Assembly: GCA_037447655.1 (NCBI GenBank)
Contig: JBBHKE010000720.1
Span: 126,001-152,430, forward strand
Direction of reading: 5' to 3'
DNA from: Zygnema cylindricum
Taxonomy: Eukaryota > Streptophyta > Zygnematophyceae > Zygnematales > Zygnemataceae
Length of the DNA: 26,430 nucleotides
A model generated the notes under the pieces. That model saw only the letters and a list, made by a program, of their open reading frames with translations. It searched no databases and was not told the origin of the DNA. Shown piece by piece: positions 1-10,438 of this stretch. How positions within the stretch are numbered: the stretch's first letter is position 1; every line of letters begins with the position of its first letter. A program made the position numbers and the translations under genes.

Positions 1-2021
1 TGTCATATAATTTTAGATAACTCTATCGAGATTTGCCTTCCTGTCCTCTTTGGACAGCCTAAGCAGTCATGGATCTAACTCCTCCTCAAGTCTTCAGTGA
101 CTGCGACAAGTGTAAGGACTTGAGTGAAGAGTTAGAGGCAAGCTGTCTTTGTTTTGGCTTTTATTTTACAATCTCTAGACCTATAAAATACTTAAATTTC
201 AACAACAAGCGTTTGCATAGAGTATAAAATGTGTGTGGTACGATGCCTTGGTCTGCACGTACATGGTATGCAAATGAGGATTTTGAGTTGAAGTTGGTCG
301 GTGTAAAAAATATTTGACGATTTTCAATATACGATCTTATCTTACGTGGCACCACTCATTTTTGAGCACGTGGATTACAGACTCTGCGCGAGAGAACAAC
401 GTTCAAAGTGTAGCATTCTATAATGTTGTTCGTACGATTACATAATTTTCTGATGGAACGACACCCTTAGAGAGTTTTCTTTGTTTTTTAGCGCAGATTT
501 GGCGGACCTGGATTTCGGGTGTCCCTATGTTGTACCAATCGAAGTTGTCACTTAAAGGCGTGACGATTGTATACGTCGACAATGCCCGTGACGGCTGTCG
601 ACGGTGTACAATCTGTGATTACGCACCAAATTGTAAAAAATTGCCCTTATAACGTCGCGAGAATGCGAGGCTGCGTGAAAGAGGTGGCGTGTGCGACTTG
701 TTGGGGCGCCTCATAGATTTCTCACGATTTTGTCAAATGGCATCGGAATTTTCAGACCCTTGGAATGGAAAAGTCCTTACCAAACAAAACGTGACAAAAC
801 ACAACAAATTGGGTACTTTGATGGACGCAAACGGACAAAACATAACGAATAGTGTACCTTTCGCCGTCGCTTGAATTTGTTTGGAATTTGTGTAAAACAA
901 TTTAGACGTGCTAATACGTGTTTCTATTTGTTTTTGAAAAATACTTTGTTTTGAATCACATCGACCCTGTATTTAAAATAAAAGTTAGAAGATGACGTTT
1001 TTTGGCGTGGTCGTGGGTCGAAGAACACAAGGCGACAACATGTAGTACATCTTAAATTCGATGATGACGCAAAATGTACTTCTCTTTTTTTGTACGTTTG
1101 AAACTTACGCGGTACAGTTCTATGTTTTACAGGAAAACGACAAAAAAACCCTTACTTTGGCACACAGAGACGCACCCTAAGTTACGAGCCAGGACGAACT
1201 GTTAGAATCTAAAAATGAATTGTGTACTTCTAATGTTTCGTACATTTGCATGATTCACACTAAAAATGGATGAAAAATGAGATGAGGAAACAAATAATCC
1301 CGTACCATTGAGGCTGCAAAAAAAACAAAAATAGAGGCGCCAAACAGGTCGACCGCTCGGCTGTCAACCTTTTTGGAGCGTAGCGACGGACAAAATAAAC
1401 GATTTGGAGTATAGTTCAAAAGTAGGCGTTTTTATGGTAGGCCTTTGGTTGGCGCCTTTATCGTAAGTTGTGTTATCATGTGATCTTCTTAGATCGCTAC
1501 TTTGATCAGCGAGCGTCCGATCGTACGAATATGACGGTGTAAATATTTTTTTTTGGTCCAAATGTTTTAATTTGTCTGAATAGGTCCGAATAGAATATGG
1601 GCATAGATGTCCAAATCGCGCGATTTTTTCCTTTTTTCCGATTGAAACGTATAATTCGTGACTTTTGAAAAAATCGTAAAAAAACGTGTACTGTAAACTG
1701 AAACTGAAAATTTACGGGAACTTGTAAACAAATTACTGTAACTGTACATTTGTTTACGGATATGTACGGAATATAACGGGAAATTTGGTCGTACTTATTG
1801 GTACTTTATGTTCAATGAATTGAACAGGAATACCACGGAAGCTGTAAGTTATATAATCGAAAATGTACGGACATTTTCGAAATGAGACGTTGAACGTCAC
1901 AATAATTTCGCGCGTTCAGTTTGATATTTGTACGGGCGTCTTCTTCAATTTTTTTTGAAAGAAGACGCCATGGAACATTGAAAACGAAACCGCGAGGAAG
2001 TCGCTTCCCCATATCCTACCC
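1..2021. other. Gene-free stretch
   Basis: I see no convincing gene here. Open frames are short (under about 70 codons), show no family motif and do not join through consistent splice sites. The sequence is AT-rich, contains many CG dinucleotides and rather few GC dinucleotides, and repeatedly uses GTACGG-like words. A 49-codon frame starting at 69 has a Cys-x2-Cys near its beginning and could be an exon fragment, but nothing supports it. Confidence 0.6.
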
Positions 2022-2125
2022 TCTTCCCTCCCAAGCTTTTTACTATCCTCAGCCATGTCTGTTTGTCAGATCCTCCTCCCTCCCTAGCTTTTTACTATCC
2101 TCGGCCATGTCTGTCTGCCAGATAG
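2022..2125. repeat. 52-bp tandem duplication
   Basis: Two adjacent copies of about 52 bp, each holding the words AGCTTTTTACTATCCTC and GCCATGTCTGT. The second copy differs from the first at only a few positions. The unit is pyrimidine-rich. It looks like a recent local tandem duplication with no coding role. Confidence 0.85.
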
Positions 2126-2246
2126 GCTCGCACAGACGAAATTTCATAAAATTTTGCCTTCGTGGCATTTGAACTCGGATACGTCAAGTGCGCAGTGTAC
2201 CTCAAGGTGAACGTATGGACTACCAGTTAGTGAAGAAGTTCCGATA

Positions 2247-2451
2247 CTACACCGCGAATCGTTATCAGCGTTATGAACCCTATATCGGCACCTCAAAATG
2301 TTGACATTAATACCTTAAATAGAATAAAGTACACTATTTAAGGACGTGGACCATAATCTGCCACGTCTCCTGGCACTAAATTAGAATGAATGACGCTAAT
2401 TTTTTCTTTACACTAATAATTTCTCAACGCTAATAACGATTCGCGGTGTAG
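2247..2451. mobile_element. MITE-like inverted-repeat element, family A, copy 1
   Basis: A 205-bp segment with near-perfect 26-bp terminal inverted repeats: the left end starts CTACACCGCGAATCG and the right end is its reverse complement with one mismatch. TA lies at both edges of the CACCG...CGGTG core, which would fit a TA target duplication as in Tc1/mariner-type or Stowaway-like elements. There is no coding capacity, as expected for a MITE. An internal GACGTGG...CCACGTC palindrome lies near 2344-2367. The ends are related to, but diverged from, the other family A copies in this window. Confidence 0.75.
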
Positions 2452-3983
2452 CGGAGAGTGTGATAAAAATTTAAAGAGTTTATTGTTTACTCCTCATTTA
2501 ACGGGAAAAACTTGCATACTGCGTTATATGTAATAGTTTTTTGTTTTTTAATGTACGGAATAGTACGGAAGGAAATTCATTAACGATTTTTTGCGATTTG
2601 ATCAAAAGGTTCAATGCGTTTGTTACGTATAATTCGTCGCGTACGGTACGTTCGCACCAATCGCCGTGAACAACTATGAATATGGGTCTTAAGGTCATAT
2701 TGTATGTTTTGTGTACAATAGGCAGATTGTATGGGCCTACTTTCACCTACTTTTGAACTACGATTTGGAGCGTATGGACTGACAAAACATACGGTCAAGT
2801 GCGTCAAAACTTGACAACTGTGGTAAATCATTTTTTTTTCCGGAAAACCTTTTCGAAATGCAGAAATGCGACTTTGAAAAAACAGGAAGTCGTATCCCGA
2901 ATGAATGATCCGTACTGCAACGATTTTTTTTTATATGCTAACCCATAAACAAATAGCCAATCAAAATCATCTATAATAGAACGTAAAAAAATGTAAACAT
3001 AAAACTTTTTTGAAACTTTGACGAAACGTGAAAAACGATGGTTTAGTACGGACGTATTTGAGTCATCGGCGACTAATCGTACGGCAACATGAATCACATC
3101 GCGACGTTTTTGTTGACGTGAGGTGACGTCAAGGGCGATTCACGTCCAAACAAAAAAAAAGGACATTCATTTCCTCATCTCATCCGTCATCCATTTCTAC
3201 TGTGAATCGTGCAATTGTGCCGTACAGCTACACAGAACGCCTTTAAGCCGTGTACGACTGTACCGAATGGAACGACGTGTTTGGCGCTTCTCTCAACGGC
3301 TACAATATACCTCCTTTTGAAATTTGAACTTTTCGACCGTTGCCTGCGTAATGATTATCTGGCAAAGAGAAGTCAGGCAAAACTGACAACAGCAAGGAAA
3401 AGTAATACTTCAATAATAAAAAATGGCGGCTGCACATCTTTCAGCTCCTACTACTTCATTGACTTCTTGGATCAGATACTGCAAAAGTTGTAGTCTGTGG
3501 AAACCCTAATTTCACTTTCACTACAGTACTGTAGTCCGCAATTTATTTCTTCGAAAATATTCGACTCGAATCCGCCACTTAAATCGTAAGCAACTGGAAC
3601 ATCAATTTCATAATTTTGTTTTATAAAGGATCCAGAATTAATAATGCTAACTTGTTTAAAGTTTGCCAAGGAGCTTTGTGCTGTGCCACAATTTATTTTT
3701 CTATGGAGAACTTGCGAGGTAAATCCAGTATTATCAGTTCACTCTGTGTGCATATATCCCTAAAGAGATGATGTGGAGATATAAAATACGCACGTAAAAA
3801 AGTAAAAGTTGTGCCATAAGTTTGTGTACCGGCCAATGCAAATGCACTGCTGGAATCCTCACTTTAGTTGGAGCTCTACTCTGACTATCCTCGCCTCAAT
3901 CACGAGTTTATGAGTAACTCCGATCCGTTTTTCCGCCGTACGAATCCTTTTCAACACATGTGATCACGAATTACTACTAAATC
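2452..3983. other. Gene-free stretch
   Basis: No gene is recognised. The stretch has the same CpG-rich, GpC-poor character as the beginning of the window down to about 3300, with several GTACGG words, and then changes to more ordinary AT-rich sequence. Open frames of up to about 94 codons overlap on both strands without family motifs. Confidence 0.55.
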
Positions 3984-4169
3984 TACACTGCCCACCGCTA
4001 ATAGTGTTAAACAGTTTCTCGGCACTTTTAAAAAAGTGTTTTTTTATCATCACTGAGTAAAAAAAATTCAATTATGAGACCATTACCTGATGATTAGTAT
4101 ATCCTCTATTTAAAATGTTGCTAACGACGTTTGTGTGGATGATAAATCGTTAGAACAATGGGTAGTGTA
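3984..4169. mobile_element. MITE-like inverted-repeat element, family A, copy 2
   Basis: About 186 bp, beginning TACACTGCCCACCGCTAATAG and ending in an imperfect reverse complement of that sequence (GTTAGAACAATGGGTAGTGTA). It is bounded by TA on both sides. It lies just upstream of the TBL-like gene, ending 133 bp before the ATG, so it may sit in its promoter. The ends are more diverged than in copy 1, so the right boundary is less certain. Confidence 0.55.
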
Positions 4170-4302
4170 ATTATATAACTTCACTATTGTATTGCCTCTG
4201 CTGGTTTGTATTTTTTAGAAAAAGCCTTATAAAGTATGTAATTATTACAAAAAGTATTTATTATAAAGTGGCTGTTCTGTTTGGTGCAGCTGCGGTCCAA
4301 TC

Positions 4303-7300
4303 ATGGACCGAGGTACAGTTTGTCTCATCTTCCTAACAGGGGTTGTCCTCCTCAACACCCTTCCGTCTCAAGGTGAGTTTCTAACTTCTCAACATTTTCC
4401 TACTTTTTGTTTTTTTCAAATGCTGTTCCATTGTTTTGTTCTGTTTTGAAAAGGCTTGAACACCACTTGCATACTGCTGCCTTTCCAAGACCGGTGGACA
4501 TAGTAGGGGCGAAGTGCTTAACTTCAAGCTCATGGCTCTACTACACTGTCCATTGCTATTAAAGCTACTCATCCTAGTGAGTTTTTACCCATAGTCATAA
4601 TTAGTTCTAGTAACACTGTTCAGTGATGTGGTCCATAATGAGCTACATGGCCAAACATGATTTAGTATAGTTAGTATTGAATACTATTCAACGCTGTCAA
4701 TTTGCCAACTCTAATAGCGATGGACGGTGTTTTGCCATCTTAAAAAACTGAGTTTCGTTGTTTAAAATAATTGCAACTCGATGCCACATGCTCATCTACT
4801 TGGATGTTGAAAATTCATCATTTTTGCAAAGAAGATGGTAATAGCCAGTTTTGTCTCTTTCACGATGTTGCTGCATTACTCCGCTGTTTTTCAATGCACC
4901 TCGGATAGTTTTAGCTCGAGAATTTGTGATGTACTTTTGAGATTCACAAGTGAATTCCCGTCAACTACTTACATTTTCCCAGAATTTATCCAACTTGTCC
5001 TGTTTTATTGCTTCCTCGGATTTGTTACTTGAGAATAAGTTAATTTCTCTACTTGCAGGTCGTTTGTGCAATACCAGCACAGGCGAATGGGTTCTGGATA
5101 CTGCAGAGCGCATTTATACTGAATCAAATTGCCAATTCTTTGATGGAAAATCTAACTGCCAGGCAAGAGGGAGGTCCAATACCACGTATCAGAAATATGA
5201 ATTTAAGGTATGCGAGGATGGATTGATCATTACCTTGTTCAATGAAGAGCTGCTCCCGCAATGGTGGCTTCTATCTTTTTTGTCTATTGATAGTTGATAG
5301 AGGCAGAACTCTAGGAAGTGTTTCAATAAAGAAATTGACCACATCCATTCGGCATTCGAAGAAACTTTGTTGAAGGAATCTACCAATAGCTTCTTTTGAT
5401 GTAAAGCCACCTGTAACAAGCCTTCTCTGCATAATAGTTGCTATCTCCCTCGTTAATGCCATATGCTTACCCTTAATATCTATTAGAAGAACCATTGTCC
5501 TTGTGTTTTTTTTCTGTCGAAATTCACACAATGTAAGGTAATTGCTTCACAGACGTCTCACTGCTTCCTGAAGCCTTTCAGCGCTCTCAAATTGGCTCAC
5601 ATTTTAAAATCAAAGACAGTTCTTATCGTCGGAGATTCAGTCACAGGCAACTTTAATCAAGCATTTCTGTGCATGGCAAACTCGGGCAGTGAAAAGCTTA
5701 AAAGGTGGAATGGAAAGATAAGAGGTATTCCTACAATTGGATTTCAGGTGATGCTTACAACCTCTCATCTGAAATGTATATTCTTTGGTTGCTAGTCTGT
5801 GAGTGTGGCAATATATAACAATCTTTGCAGCACTAAGTCAAAAGTACATAGGATGCAGTTTTTGCGGATCTCTTCACCTTTGGAAAGAAATGTGTAGAAA
5901 GGAGCGTGGAAAGTGGTTTGTAGTTTGTCATTTTTATAAGGCAATCACCTAGCTTTTGTTCATTTCGCGCCATGGGTATATTAGCAATATTGCGCATTAA
6001 AATGGGTAACGGCCGGTGTAAAATATTAAGCATTTAATGCCTTTTAGTACGGTTGTGGGTCGTACTATTTACATAAGAGCAGGAAAAATAATTTCTGGCT
6101 TTTATCTGCTTTTATTTATTGCATTGTGATCAGGTTCTTCGCATCAGCTGGGGCTTTGGCTTATTTATATGTCTACATTGTTTGAGCTACTTTCAAAATG
6201 AAGGTAAAATTTTGCATCATTTATCTTAACGCGAAGGGAATTTTGTGCATCATTTATGCAGTATGCTAGTAAAAAACTCCGCATGTTGAAAGTCTCTTCG
6301 AACTATTTGGTGGAATACGAGCGTTTACCATCTCAAGTAAAAAAAGTGAGCAAGGTGAACGTGGCCCGGGTGGATCCACGGTGGGAAGAATTGGCGAAGG
6401 CGGCGGATGTTATAATTTTCCAGGTAAGCGACAAAGGGATTGTTCCTGCTTTTAGGGTAACTATACGCACGCGATTAAAGACGATACTAATCAGTAATCA
6501 CCGAAATCGTACAGAAATTGTTCTTTTTACACAATCATACAGTTTTCTGCTTTGATTACGACAAATATTATGGTCACTGCTCCACTAACGCCAGTTATAC
6601 TACTCGTATAATTCCCCTATAAGATATGTTTATTGCTTTGCAGTTTCAGTTTATGGTGCTTTACTATTGATGTTGGGGCACAAATATTTTTGCACATTTT
6701 TTAACAAATGTAGAAAGGCATACCAAGCCCGAAGCCATCTTATAGTGCTCTTTGACGTTTTAGATGCAAATGTCTTTGATGAGTTGAAGTAACTGAGTAA
6801 CTTTTTATCTCTTCCTTGTTAAGTTCCGGAGGATCTGGACCTCGTTTGAGTAATTCTACTTTTTATGGTGACAGAGCACACATTGGTGGATGTCAGGCTA
6901 CCATGAATGGTATTCAAACGGGACAAGCCTCGGTAATATTTCAAGTTGGGAAGCATATGGAATAGGAATACGAACGGTGCAGAAGTATTTAGAACAAATT
7001 AAGTTCCAAGGCAAAGCAATTTTATTGAGTGGATCACCGATGCATTATGGCCTTCCCGCAGGTATAGGTGACGAAGGTTCATTTTGTAGAACCTCCCAGC
7101 TCCTAAGCTATCGTGAGGTACGACTCTCACTTGTGGCATGTTATCAACAATTTTGGATTGCTCCATATCTCATCTCCATAATGTGAACACGGCAAGTTCT
7201 ATAGGATCGCAACCTGAATCCCAAGATTTATTGTATCCATGCATTAATTTCTCTAGAAAGGGATGAACCATGGCATTCGTTAAATGGCATCTATATACTC

Positions 7301-8435
7301 AAAGAAACAAAAACATGTTAAATGACGTTAACAGTAAGTCTGTGTTATTTTTTTGCAAGCATGAAGCAAGTTGTCATTGATTGCAGCAGTCCAAGCACTG
7401 AAGAATGATTGTAACTCGGGCAGTTGTAAATTTTTATTGAGTTTGCTTATCGTTTGTTGAGGGAGCAGGTATTGAGGTGGGAACAAGGAAGAGACTCTTT
7501 GAAGCTTTTGAACTTCCAAAGGGATTTAACTCGTGGTACTAACCTGACACTCATTGACATCACAACGATGAGTCTCCTCCGGCCTGATGGTCGCATGCAA
7601 AATTGGTATGTTAATGGTGAGTGTTGCTTTCCTTTCACCAAGAATCACTCGTCGTGAGCAAGGCTTTTCTCTGGTTTGTATTTTAAACGTGCTAAAAATA
7701 ATGCAAACGCTATGTCTTGTCAACCTGTACTTTGCTTGTAGTGTATGCTTCTTCCGAGTATAAGTCTTGTAGGAAGGGAAACCACATATAATGTTTCTAA
7801 GACAACAGTGTTGCCAAACCAACAAAGATATACATAAAAGCTAGCGCCCTCATAGATTTAGATTTTTCTCGTTGAAGGGTAACAAAGTTGACATGGGCAT
7901 TCACATTGACACTGGCATTGACATATACATTTGACATGGACATTGACATTTGGCATTTAACCTTGATGTGGACTACATTTGACATTTAACCTTGATCTGG
8001 ACATTTGACATTGACATTGGTATTGCCATTGACATTGACATTCAACATTTAACATTTAACATTGATGTGGACATTCAACAATTGACATTTAACTTTGAGT
8101 TTGGACATTTGACATTTGGCATTGACACTGACATTGATGAATTGGCATTGGCACATTGACATTGGTATCGGCATAAGAGTGCAAAAAAAAAACCAACAGA
8201 ATTCTGTGAATTTTAGGAGTAGTTGAAGTTGGAGCCCTTGCCAACTCTTCACTCAATCTGCAGGGTTTTTTTACTCTTTCTGTTCTTAACTGCTTTTGAC
8301 AACTCCGGTAGTTTGCACTCCGGCGGAAATCCTGTTGGAGGAAGAGACGATTGCACACATTGGTGTGGCGCAGGTGTTCCCGACATGTGGGTTAAAGTGG
8401 TGTATAATTATCTACGAGGTAAGATAGCCGTTTAA
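4303..8435 (+). CDS. TBL/PMR5-family (PC-esterase fold) polysaccharide O-acetyltransferase-like protein
   Basis: Seven exons join in phase: 4303-4372, 5059-5207, 5553-5747, 6262-6423, 6875-7117, 7469-7605, 8312-8435, giving 359 residues. Residues 1-23 form a hydrophobic signal peptide or anchor. The PMR5N-like region (about 24-90) has the spaced cysteines and a CQARGRS segment. The GDS motif (VGDSVTGN) is at 100-102, a W-W block (FQSTHWW) spans the exon 4/5 junction near 191-197, LIDITTMSLLRPDG is near 300, and the DxxH motif (DDCTHWC) is at 332-335. The family acetylates wall polysaccharides such as xylan, mannan or pectin in the Golgi; the substrate here cannot be told. Two positions are unusual: GAGVPDMW replaces the usual LPGVPDTW, and RPDGR replaces the usual R-x-D-[AG]-H. 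The last intron (gtatgt...ggtag) was chosen because it alone keeps frame and family sequence. At 359 aa it is at the short end for the family. Confidence 0.85.
4542..4731. mobile_element. MITE-like inverted-repeat element, family A, copy 3 (in TBL-like intron 1)
   Basis: A 190-bp element in the first intron of the TBL-like gene. The left end reads TACACTGTCCATTGCTATTA; the right end is the reverse complement of a close variant (ACTCTAATAGCGATGGACGG). The interior carries GTGGTCCATAATGAGC, shared with copies 1 and 5. The right flank reads TT instead of TA, probably a point change. There is no coding capacity. Confidence 0.75.
7888..8174. repeat. Degenerate TTGACA/ACATTG hexamer array in TBL-like intron 6
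   Basis: About 287 bp built almost entirely from variants of the hexamer ACATTG (TTGACATT, GGCATTGACA, CATTTAAC and so on). A larger unit holding TTTAACCTTGATGTGGAC is duplicated near 7956-8000. The array begins 282 bp after the donor at 7606 and ends about 140 bp before the acceptor at 8312. It gives spurious repetitive reading frames on both strands. It is best read as an intronic minisatellite that grew by slippage. Confidence 0.85.
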
Positions 8436-8480
8436 GTTTTGGAATCCTTACCCTATGCACTCTAGGATGTAGGGTAAGTA

Positions 8481-8505
8481 AATAAATGCAGTGTAAGGAA
8501 ATAAA
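8481..8505 (+). terminator. Candidate poly(A) signals of the TBL-like gene
   Basis: Two AATAAA hexamers, at 8481-8486 and 8500-8505, lie 46-70 bp after the stop codon of the TBL-like gene, a plausible place for 3' end formation. In plants the near-upstream element is loose, so this is suggestive only. Confidence 0.4.
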
Positions 8506-8773
8506 TGTAGGACCAAAGTTAGTAGGAGGGGTAAACGTTATTTATTCTTAGGTTTTGGACTTATCTGCGGAAATGAGAAGGAACTCTCTGCATTTGAAAG
8601 ACGTTAGCCTGAGAAACTTAAATTTTGCAGGCTTTTTAATTTTTAAGCTCGAACAAATTACTTTCCCGTCATTTTAAGCTTTAGTATCTGTTGAGTTGGT
8701 GGCTAACTCAAAACTTGTAGTAGTTTCGAAAATCCACGGGAGCGTTAATTAACATTTTTCTTTTTAAGAATTG

Positions 8774-8916
8774 CTTATCATATATTATGTTTATTTTTTA
8801 TTATCATAGATTATGTTTATTTTTATTATCATAGAATTATATTTATTTTTCATCATAGATTATGTTTATTTTTTATTATCATAGATTATGTTTATTTTTC
8901 ATTAGCATTGATTATA
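8774..8916. repeat. AT-rich minisatellite
   Basis: About five to six copies of a unit of roughly 28 bp containing TTATCATAGATTATGTTTAT, with small length changes in the T run. It lies in the intergenic region downstream of the TBL-like gene. No coding role is visible. Confidence 0.8.
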
Positions 8917-9333
8917 GGTGTCTTTCGTTCTACAATTAGATTTTTTGCTATGTTCAGGCTGTGATAATAAAAATATCCATTCATTTTATATGTTGCCTAT
9001 GTCTTTGTACCGTTGTATATATATGAAACACCCATATGCAAAATACAGGAAAATCTCACACAAAACAAACAGATAAAAAAAAAGGCACAGTGAAAAAAAG
9101 TAAACGACAAAAATAACGAACGTAATCTTGTGGAAGACTTTTGAATGAAGAATATGATAAGTATTTGAACCACTAACAGTCGCCTACAAGATAGAGGCAT
9201 GCACATGAAAGGCAATGTGAACCTAAATAAGACATTTTTATTAGTAAGACATAAGTGTGCCTTCACGCTTTCAGTTGTTTTCTTATAAGGAAATCAACCA
9301 CAGAAAAAGCAAGACGAGCAAGGGCGCCTCGCA

Positions 9334-9499
9334 TTTGAAGCATAGCCTAAGGCCTTTCTCTATTAGTCGTAACTAAGAATCATAGGGGCACCTATGCTGG
9401 CAGTAATATTTTGACCAATATTCAATCTGGTCATGCCAGTAAAGTGCCCCTCTCCTACGTGTTTTATTCCGATTGGTACCATGTAGGCTTGTGTTCAAA
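9334..9499. other. Foldback with three nested stems; MITE remnant or structured RNA
   Basis: Outer arms at 9334-9349 and 9484-9499 (TTTGAAGCATAGCCTA against TAGGCTTGTGTTCAAA) are imperfect inverted repeats. Inside, three perfect short stems nest in order: AGGGGCAC/GTGCCCCT (9384-9391 with 9444-9451), CTGGCA/TGCCAG (9397-9402 with 9434-9439) and TGACCA/TGGTCA (9412-9417 with 9428-9433), around a 10-base loop. The right arm is nearly continuous, while the left arm has 5- and 9-base bulges. I do not recognise a known RNA family. Flanks are gene-free. Confidence 0.5.
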
Positions 9500-10005
9500 C
9501 ATTGAAAATAGTCAAAGATTCTTTAAGTGCAAAATCTAGTGTAACGTACTAACTTATAATATTTCGACATGCATACTTCATTGTATGACCTGAGCTGTCA
9601 TATTTAAAAAACTCAAAGTCTTTTCCACAAAAGTCAATGCATAACAAAAAGAGTGGCACAAAATATTCTTTGGCACAGATTTTCTCATGACTTTTGATGG
9701 ATTTGAATCCACCCTGTCCGCAGGCACATGGCATATGACATTTGTAAGGTTGTTATCGCTCGTCCATCGTGGATCACATCTTACTTTTACAAGTGTACCA
9801 ATTGTACAAAGAAAAACACTAGCCACAAACTGGATAGAATGAGAATTGCGTCGCCGATACCATAAAGCAAAACACCAGACAGTGGAAGCGCGTAGATGGA
9901 AGCGCAGAGATCTTGACTAATAGCCCGTATATTAATATAATTCGTACAAAACATATGGCTACTTATAAACAACCTCAATTTTCCGGCTGATAAATTATTG
10001 CCCTA
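9500..10005. other. Gene-free stretch
   Basis: Intergenic sequence between the foldback and the family B element. Short overlapping open frames on the minus strand show no family motif and no consistent splice context. Nothing else is recognised. Confidence 0.5.
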
Positions 10006-10146
10006 AATTTGCAAAAACATTTGAAATCGTTATATGGTATTTTTCTAGACTACACGTATTCTACGGAATAGAGTATATAATATTATGTGCGTATAGCACG
10101 GAAAAACAACATACAACATCTCCATTTCAATTGTTTTCACATCTGA
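10006..10146. mobile_element. MITE-like inverted-repeat element, family B, copy 1
   Basis: About 141 bp with imperfect terminal inverted repeats: the left end holds TGCAAAAACATTTGAAATCG and the right end is the reverse complement of GATGTGAAAACAATTGAAAT. The AT-rich core (GAGTATATAATATTATGTGC) resembles the cores of the two copies in CWC25 intron 4. It lies about 290 bp past the CWC25 stop codon. Boundaries are approximate. Confidence 0.5.
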
Positions 10147-10432
10147 AGTAAGATTGAAGCGAGATAAAATCAAAGTTGAAGAGGATAAACTCATGAAAGC
10201 TTAGCAAAATTCTCTTTTGAGGTTGGGCATCAGGATTAAAAAAAGAGCTGTAAAAAATAAAAAAACTAAAACAAAACTCAAACGTACGGAAATCAACTAC
10301 CCGGATTCTTCCTTTCCCCGTTTTCCATAAATCTACGAGAGAGGCCATATTGTGACGGAAGTCAAATATAATAGTTCTTCGAGGACATAACTATTTCGAC
10401 AACTATTTCCACAACTAATAATTGAAAATTGA

Positions 10433-10438
10433 TTTATT
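10433..10438 (-). terminator. Candidate poly(A) signal next to the CWC25 stop
   Basis: On the minus strand AATAAA follows the CWC25 stop codon directly. This is close for a poly(A) element, so the true signal may lie further on. Confidence 0.25.

Noticed and set aside
69-215. A 49-codon frame with DCDKCKDLSEELE near its start, ending near a possible GC-AG donor.
   Set aside because: An in-frame stop lies just upstream, there is no recognisable domain, and no partner exon was found.
7888-8174. TTGACA words as bacterial -35 promoter elements.
   Set aside because: The context is a plant intron and the words are part of a slippage array with no matching -10 elements.
7797-8252. Repetitive minus-strand frames rich in NVNV and CQMS words.
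   Set aside because: They arise from the six-base repeat array, where any open frame repeats two residues.
8264-8311. Acceptor at 8264 for the last TBL-like exon.
   Set aside because: It keeps the frame with donor 7606 but inserts a hydrophobic VFLLFLFLTAF stretch where the family has none; the stretch fits better as the polypyrimidine tract of the acceptor at 8312.
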